A stretch of 64,000 nucleotides of DNA, taken from contig NZ_JAXHGM010000003.1 in NCBI RefSeq assembly GCF_034808145.1, positions 428,056 through 492,055 on the forward strand. Reading direction: 5' to 3'. Source of the stretch: Halorubellus sp034808145. GTDB lineage: Archaea; Halobacteriota; Halobacteria; Halobacteriales; Natrialbaceae. The notes under the pieces are model-generated. The model did not search any database and had not been told where the DNA came from. It saw only the letters and a program-made list of their open reading frames with translations. Position numbers and translations under genes: made by a program. Positions 62,701 through 64,000 of this stretch are shown one piece after another (positions within the stretch are counted from its first letter, which is position 1; each line of letters starts with the position of its first letter).

Positions 62701-63917
62701 TCGCCGTCGTTGTCCCCGTCGCTATCCCTGCTGTCCGGGACACCGTTTCCGTCGCTGTCGGTGTCGAGGTAATTCGGCGTCCCATCGCCGTCGGCGTCAC
62801 CAGTCCCCTCGTCGCCGTCGTTCCGGAAGTCGCCATCGCTGTCGAGGTCCGCGTAGTTCGGCGTGCCGTCGCCGTCAGGATCGCCAGTTCCCTCCACCAA
62901 GTCGTCGATGCCATCGCCGTCCGCGTCGGTGCTCAGGTAGTTCGGCGTGCCGTCACCGTCCGTGTCGCCGGTCCCCTCCGTACTGTCCAAGATCCCGTCA
63001 CCGTCGGCATCCTCGTCCCTGAAGTTCGGCGTGTCGTCACCATCCGGGTCCCCCGTTCCCTCTTCACTATCGGGAATACCATCTCCGTCGCTGTCGGTAT
63101 CTTTCGCGTCAATCGAGCCGTCGCCATCCGTATCGACGCTGTTCCCGCCGTTTGTCTCGACAAAGTCGTCGATCCCGTCACCGTCGGTGTCGGACTTCTC
63201 AGGAGACGTGCCAAGCGTTCGCTCCTGGCTGTTCGTAACCCCGTCACCGTCGATGTCTCCGTCCGGGCCGTCTTCGTCTTTCGAGTCCCGGTAGTTCGGT
63301 GTCCCGTCGCCGTCGTTATCGGCGGTTCCCTCGGTCACGTCGTCCGTGCCATCGCCATCGCTGTCGGCATCGAGCGCGTCGATGGTCCCGTCACCGTCGG
63401 TGTCAACCGCCTCTCCCGGTCCAGCGCCGTCCGCACGTGTCGTTTCGGCGGTGTCAGTGATACCGTCGCCGTCGGAGTCTGCATCACGTGGGTCCGTCCC
63501 GAGAGAGACTTCATCAGTGTCACTGATTTCGTCACCGTCGGAATCGTCATCGCGGTAGTTCGCCGTTCCGTCACCATCGGCATCTGCCGCCCCCTCTGTA
63601 CTGTCGGTGATTCCGTCCCCGTCGCTGTCAGTGTCAAGCGCATCGATAGTCCCATCGCCGTCGGTATCGACTGCTTCACCTTGTCCAGTCCCGTCCGTCC
63701 GTGTTGTCTCTATGTCGTCGGTGAGGCCGTCACCGTCGGTATCGGAATCGTTCGGATCAGTGCCGAGGGTGTTCTCTGTCGCGTCAGTCAGTCCGTCGCC
63801 GTCACTGTCAGTAGCTGCGACGGAAGTCTCAACTGCCGCACCCGAGAGGGCCGCAAAAGAGAAAAGGAATATTAGAATAGTTATAGATATATATTGACCG
63901 TCCAGCGAGATATTCAT
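50742..63917 (-). CDS. Giant Asp-rich surface protein of thrombospondin type-3-like repeats
   Basis: This 4,391-residue protein (13.2 kb) starts with a hydrophobic signal-like segment (residues 10-34, ITILIFLFSFAALSGAAV). From residue about 36 to 3,970 it is an almost unbroken run of acidic units of about 16-36 residues built on DTDGDGT-x-D and DSDGDGIPDSTEGT, with PNYLD or NYRD spacers. These are thrombospondin type-3-like repeats, each expected to bind Ca2+ through the DxDxDG loops. Longer units with GTDPxDxDxDGDGIDDxxET recur every few hundred residues. A Ser/Asp/Gly linker (3,970-4,010) leads to two cadherin/VCBS-like domains (about 4,012-4,206) with DDSFTTAEDS and FTYTVTDDDGDSATATVNI. 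After more repeats a transmembrane helix (about 4,348-4,368, WWLLIPIVGLSLVV) and a charged tail end the protein. It is likely a rigid, calcium-dependent surface adhesin or matrix protein. Confidence 0.93.
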   Translation of the reverse strand: MNISLDGQYISITILIFLFSFAALSGAAVETSVAATDSDGDGLTDATENTLGTDPNDSDTDGDGLTDDIETTRTDGTGQGEAVDTDGDGTIDALDTDSDGDGITDSTEGAADADGDGTANYRDDDSDGDEISDTDEVSLGTDPRDADSDGDGITDTAETTRADGAGPGEAVDTDGDGTIDALDADSDGDGTDDVTEGTADNDGDGTPNYRDSKDEDGPDGDIDGDGVTNSQERTLGTSPEKSDTDGDGIDDFVETNGGNSVDTDGDGSIDAKDTDSDGDGIPDSEEGTGDPDGDDTPNFRDEDADGDGILDSTEGTGDTDGDGTPNYLSTDADGDGIDDLVEGTGDPDGDGTPNYADLDSDGDFRNDGDEGTGDADGDGTPNYLDTDSDGNGVPDSRDSDGDNDGDGVPDYLDTDDQDGPDGDPDGDGLTNSEEDSLGTDTQDSDTDGDGVSDGTEAPDGTAVDTDGDGTIDALDTDSDGDGLSDNVESNLGTDRTDSDSDGDGISDAVETNDGNSVDTDGDGTIDARDTDSDGDGIADSTEGSGDADGDGTENYRDEDADGDNIPDRIEGAADADGDGDANFLDTDSDGDGIDDVDEYTNDPGAGNSDKDTDDDGVPNFLDTDSDADGIPDTTEGQSDSDGDGIPNYLDADSDDDGAYDLNEGTGDDDGDGTPNYLDPDSQVGGGFDPNGDDDNDGIPNLVDGFGDADGNGDPNYLDTDADGNGIPDSTEGSDDADGDGTGNNADIDNDGDRIDDDVEGTDDEDNDGTPNYFDPDSDGDGIDDEVEGESDRDGDSTPNFLDLDSDGDGIDDSAETASDADGDGTPNFLDTDADGGGIPDSTEGTGDQDGDGRPDYLDSDTDGDGIGDGTEGSNDLDSDGTPNYRDDDSDGDGILDSTESALGTDPYDEDSDGDGITDDVETTRPDGTGPGEAVDTDGDGTIDALDTDSDDDRISDSTEGTGDPDGDGTANYRDEDADGDGIADLAESDGGRSVDTDSDGTDDYLDTDSDGDGISDRAESETNLAVSNPPGYLDKDADNDGVPNYRDTDADGDSIPDSTETDDDADTDELVNYLDRDSDGDGISDREETDADTDGDGNPNFLDIDADGDGVDDATEQTLGTDFLNSDSDGDGIDDGTETSDNDGTNPGQAIDTDGDGTIDALDTDSDSPGLPEVSPDSEETDGDEDGDGIPNYRDTDSDGDGFDDDVEGDDDLDNDGTPNYLDTDSDGDGITDADEDTIGTDPFDEDSDGDGIDDGAEGAGSETDTDGDGTIDALDDDSDDDGVPDADEGGGDKDGDGTLNFRDDDADGDGVPDSTEGTVDTDGDGTADFLDTDSDGDGVSDSTEASSATDRTDSDTDGDGIDDGTETTRVDGTGPGESVDTDGDGTIDALDSDSDGDGIDDSTEGAGDADGDGTANYRDRDSDDPNDQAGDGSLDDGSAEEGTTDTDGDGTANYLDSDNDGDGVTDGNELSLGTGVNDADTDGDGIDDGIETTTVSGTGPGEAVNTDGDSTIDALDADSDGDGISDSTEGAGDADGDGTANYRDGDSDDADDQSGDGQLDDGSATEGTTDTDGDGTPNYLDDDNDGDGIPDGDEDENGNGSLDAGETDPNDADTDDDGLSDSTEGADSETDTDGDDTIDARDTDSDDDGIDDSIEGTNDPDSDGIPNYRDTDSDDDGILDTNEDEDGDGVLDAGETDPYDPDTDGDGLSDSTEGADSETDTDGDGTIDARDTDSDDDGIPDDTEDQTADDGQATDTDGDNTPDYRDDDSDNDGIPDSIEGSDDTDGDGTPDYLDEDSDNDGIPDTDEDENGDGVLDAGETDPYNPDTDGDGLSDSTEGATSDTDTDGDGTIDAQDGDSDDDGIDDSIEGDGDPDGDGVPNYRDGDSDDASDSTFDGDGELDDGSATEGTTDTDGDDTANYLDDDNDGDGILDTDEDENGNGSLDAGETDPNDADTDGDGLTDSTEGADSETDTDGDGTIDAQDTDSDDDGIDDSTEDLTADDGEATDSDGDGVPNYRDGDSDDASDSTFDGDGSLDDGSATEGTTDTDSDGTPNFIDSDNDGDGILDGDEDENGDGSLDTGETDPNDPDTDGDGLSDSVEGADSETNTDGTGDIDARDTDSDDDGVEDSVEDLTADDGEATDTDDDGTPDYRDADSDGDGIADSIEDQTANDNDATDTDNDGTPDFQDTDSDNDGITDDIEDDTAAIGDSPTDTDGDNTPDYLDTDSDNDRIGDDTEDLTDDDGPATDTDGDGTPDYRDGDSDGDGIPDDAEDDDNTVGNGQATDSDGDGRPDFQSTDSDGDGIPDADEDTNANGVLDPGETDPTLADTDSDGIDDNIETTRVDGTGPGEPVDTDGDDTIDARDTDSDNDGIDDSTEGAGDADGDGTANYRDRDSDDPTDQAGDGQLDDGSATEGTTDTDGDGTANYLDGDNDGDGILDTDEDENGDGTLDVGETDPNDPDTDGDGLSDSTEGADSETDTDGDGTIDARDTDSDDDGVEDSTEDLTADDGSATDTDDDGTPDYRDADSDGDGIADSIEDQTANDGDATDTDNDGTPDFQDMDSDGDGIEDDVEDDTGAIGDSPTDTDGDSTPDYLDTDSDDDGIDDSTEDLTAGDGQATDSDGDGVPNYRDGDSDDASDSTYDGDGQLDDSSATEGTGDADGDGTPNYLDDDNDGDGILDGEEDENGDGSLDTGETDPNDPDTDGDGLSDSVEGADSETDTDSDGTIDARDTDSDDDDIPDSTEGAGDADGDGTANYRDGDSDDPTDQVGDGSLDDGSSTEGTTDTDGDGTPNYLDDDNDGDGILDTEEDENGDGSLDTGESDPNLADTDGDGLSDSTEGADSETDTDGDGTIDARDTDSDNDGIPDSIEGTTDTDGDGVPNYRDTDSDGDGIPDGEEDSNGNGSVDAGETDPYAVDTDGDGIDDDIETTRVDGTGPGEAVDTDGDGTIDAQDDDSDGDGIDDSTEGTGDADGNGTANYRDIDSDDPTDQAGDGQLDDGSSTEGTTDTDGDGTPNYLDDDNDGDGITDSNEDENGDGALDSDETDPNDVDTDGDGIDDDTEGAASNTDTDGDGQIDARDTDSDDDGISDSTEGTGDEDGDGTANYRDDDSDGDGILDSTEGAGDVDGDGTPNYLDTDSDGDGISDSEEGTEDDDGDGTPNYLDANDEDGPTGDTDGDGLTNNEEETLGTDPTDSDSDDDGIDDSVETDGGTAVDTDEDGDIDALDTDSDDDGISDSAEGTTDTDGDGTPNYRDTDSDSDGIPDSTEGTTDSDGDGVPDYLDSDSDGDGIPDSTEGTDDVDGDGTPNYLDTDSDDDGILDGTEGATDADGDGTPNYLDTDSDGDGIPDSTEGTGDVDGDSTSNYLDTDSDGDGISDSEEGTEDDDGDGTPNYLDPDDDDGPDGDSDDDGLSNTEEAALGTDPDSADSDGDGINDFIETDEGSPVDTDGDGTIDALDTDADDDGIDDGTEGTEDRDGDGTPNYRDTDSDADGITDTTEGATDSDGDGVADYLDTDSDGDSIPDSTEGVGDADSDGTPNYLDSDSDGDGIPDSTEGTDDADSDRTPNYRDTDADGDSIPDSTEGTGDADGDGTPNYLDTDSDDDGVPDSQEDSLGTDPTSADSDSDGINDFIETDGGDSVDTDGDGTIDALDSDSDSDGIPDSTEGTSDADGDGTPNYRDTDADGDGIPDSTEGTDDADSDGTANYLDDDSDGDGIPDGTEGTADIDGDSTSNYLDTDADGDGTPDREEGTGDADGDGTPNYLDPDDEDGPDGDSDDDGLDNDEERALGTDPNSADSDGDGIDDRIETDGGDTVDTDGDGTVDALDTDSDDDGIPDSTEGTADTDSDGTPNYRDTDADGDGIPDSTEGTTDTDGDEVSNYRDTDSDGDGIPDRAEGTDDADDDSTSNAFDRDSDGDGIPDATEGADDVDGDGTPNYLDTDSDGDGIADADEGTDDADGDGIPNYLDPDTDSDDGDDSGNDSGDGDDSDSGDDGGDGGDDSNDSEDSSDGDDGNDPPVANDDSFTTAEDSTSGPIDLLDNDIDPDGDTLSVESIAGTPLTPGIAQTIAVPNGTVNVSDTGEVTFTPDADYNGPVSFDYVVSDGNGGTVNGIVTADDSPAPADDSFTIDEDATLSDDVSGNDPGLGDAPVTYSVAAGDEPVHGTVNMSGDGTFDYTPNAGYNGSDSFTYTVTDDDGDSATATVNITVNPADDVSDGDDGDDGSDGDADGDGVPDSEEGDGDFDGDGTPNDEDTDTDGDGIPDAEEGTTDTDGDGTPNYKDSDSDGDGIPDAEEGTGDVDGDGTPNYLDPDEGDAGAGDDESDGSEAGTTDPGENDDREECELFGISYGSFIICWYWWLLIPIVGLSLVVYQTWHRGMLRQLLGIKNDDIGGETDE
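51298..51885 (-). other. Two cadherin/VCBS-like domains in the giant protein
   Basis: This segment encodes two domains of about 95 residues with the motif ANDDSFTTAEDS at the first and DDSFTIDEDA at the second, and the characteristic C-terminal strands (VSFDYVVSDGNGGTVNG and FTYTVTDDDGDSATATVN). They are the only folded, non-repeat part of the mature protein, close to the membrane anchor. Confidence 0.8.
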
Positions 63918-63931
63918 TCTCAGGGCACTGT

Positions 63932-64000
63932 CTAGTTTAGCACCTCTTCGGCTGGCGTGCGTCCATCGAGCGCCTGGTGCGGCCGCTGATGGTTGTAGTA
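63932..64000 (-). mobile_element. 3' end of an integrase-core transposase (rest outside window)
   Basis: The minus strand reads YYNHQRPHQALDGRTPAEEV then LN and a TAG stop at 63932-63934. The N-H-x-R-P-H-x-A-L-x-G-x-T-P-x-E stretch is the hallmark of the C-terminus of rve-type transposases (IS3 and IS481 relatives). Only 22 codons lie in the window. The end of this IS is very close to the start of the giant gene: 14 bases separate the stop from the ATG. Confidence 0.85.

Noticed and set aside
50742..63917. The repeat DNA as a CRISPR array
   Set aside because: The units are coding, of variable length, with no constant spacer pattern, and the frame is open for 13 kb.

Overview
The window is chromosomal (or megaplasmid) DNA of a haloarchaeon, class Halobacteria. 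Evidence: very high GC with strong third-position GC, acidic predicted proteins, leaderless or short-leader genes with TATA boxes, twin-arginine lipoprotein signals, and typical haloarchaeal families (HalOD1, HTH_10, HiPIP, DUF211, TrmB, Cdc48-type AAA+, haloarchaeal Trk sets). No rRNA, tRNA or CRISPR array was recognised. Genus cannot be fixed from what I can see.

Layout. 1-5.2 kb: 3' truncated mutS, an SRPBCC protein, a CBS-pair protein, a Tat lipoprotein and a DUF1810 protein. 5.2-16 kb: an efflux and regulation block. It has an RND/MMPL exporter with a TrmB regulator, then a four-gene operon (zinc-ribbon membrane protein, TetR, MATE exporter, prenyl-synthase-like protein), a CBS protein, a second TetR, HtpX and a small HalOD1-like protein. 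Three promoters in this block carry the same near-palindromic element, which suggests one TetR regulon. 16-21 kb: RNase H, oleate hydratase with an HTH_10 regulator, and an iron-siderophore binding lipoprotein behind two iron boxes. 21.5-25.1 kb: an intact Trk potassium system (small membrane protein, TrkH, TrkA) with a divergent Lrp/TrkA_C regulator. 25.5-34.2 kb: a small protein with a striking operator, a HiPIP, a GlmU-like nucleotidyltransferase, a Cdc48-like ATPase, regulators, a DHH phosphoesterase and a site-2 protease. 34.4-37.4 kb: a second trkA-trkH pair in which both genes are broken. 37.4-48 kb: AI-2E transporter, MrfA/Hrq1-type helicase, DUF211 plus VIT1/CCC1 transporter, tyrosine recombinase, oxidoreductase, glutaredoxin and BolA.

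48-64 kb is an accessory island. A DDE insertion sequence (transposase 48419-50098) lies on one side and the 3' end of an integrase-type transposase (63932-64000) on the other. Between them one gene of 13.2 kb encodes a 4,391-residue, Asp-rich protein built almost wholly of thrombospondin type-3-like (calcium-binding) repeats, ending in cadherin/VCBS-like domains and a membrane anchor. It is translationally coupled to a 161-residue four-helix membrane protein that carries the same repeats in a loop. This two-gene surface module is the most unusual system in the window.

Start codons were chosen from family-typical N-termini, overlaps and promoter positions; family names come from recognising motifs, not from a database search.
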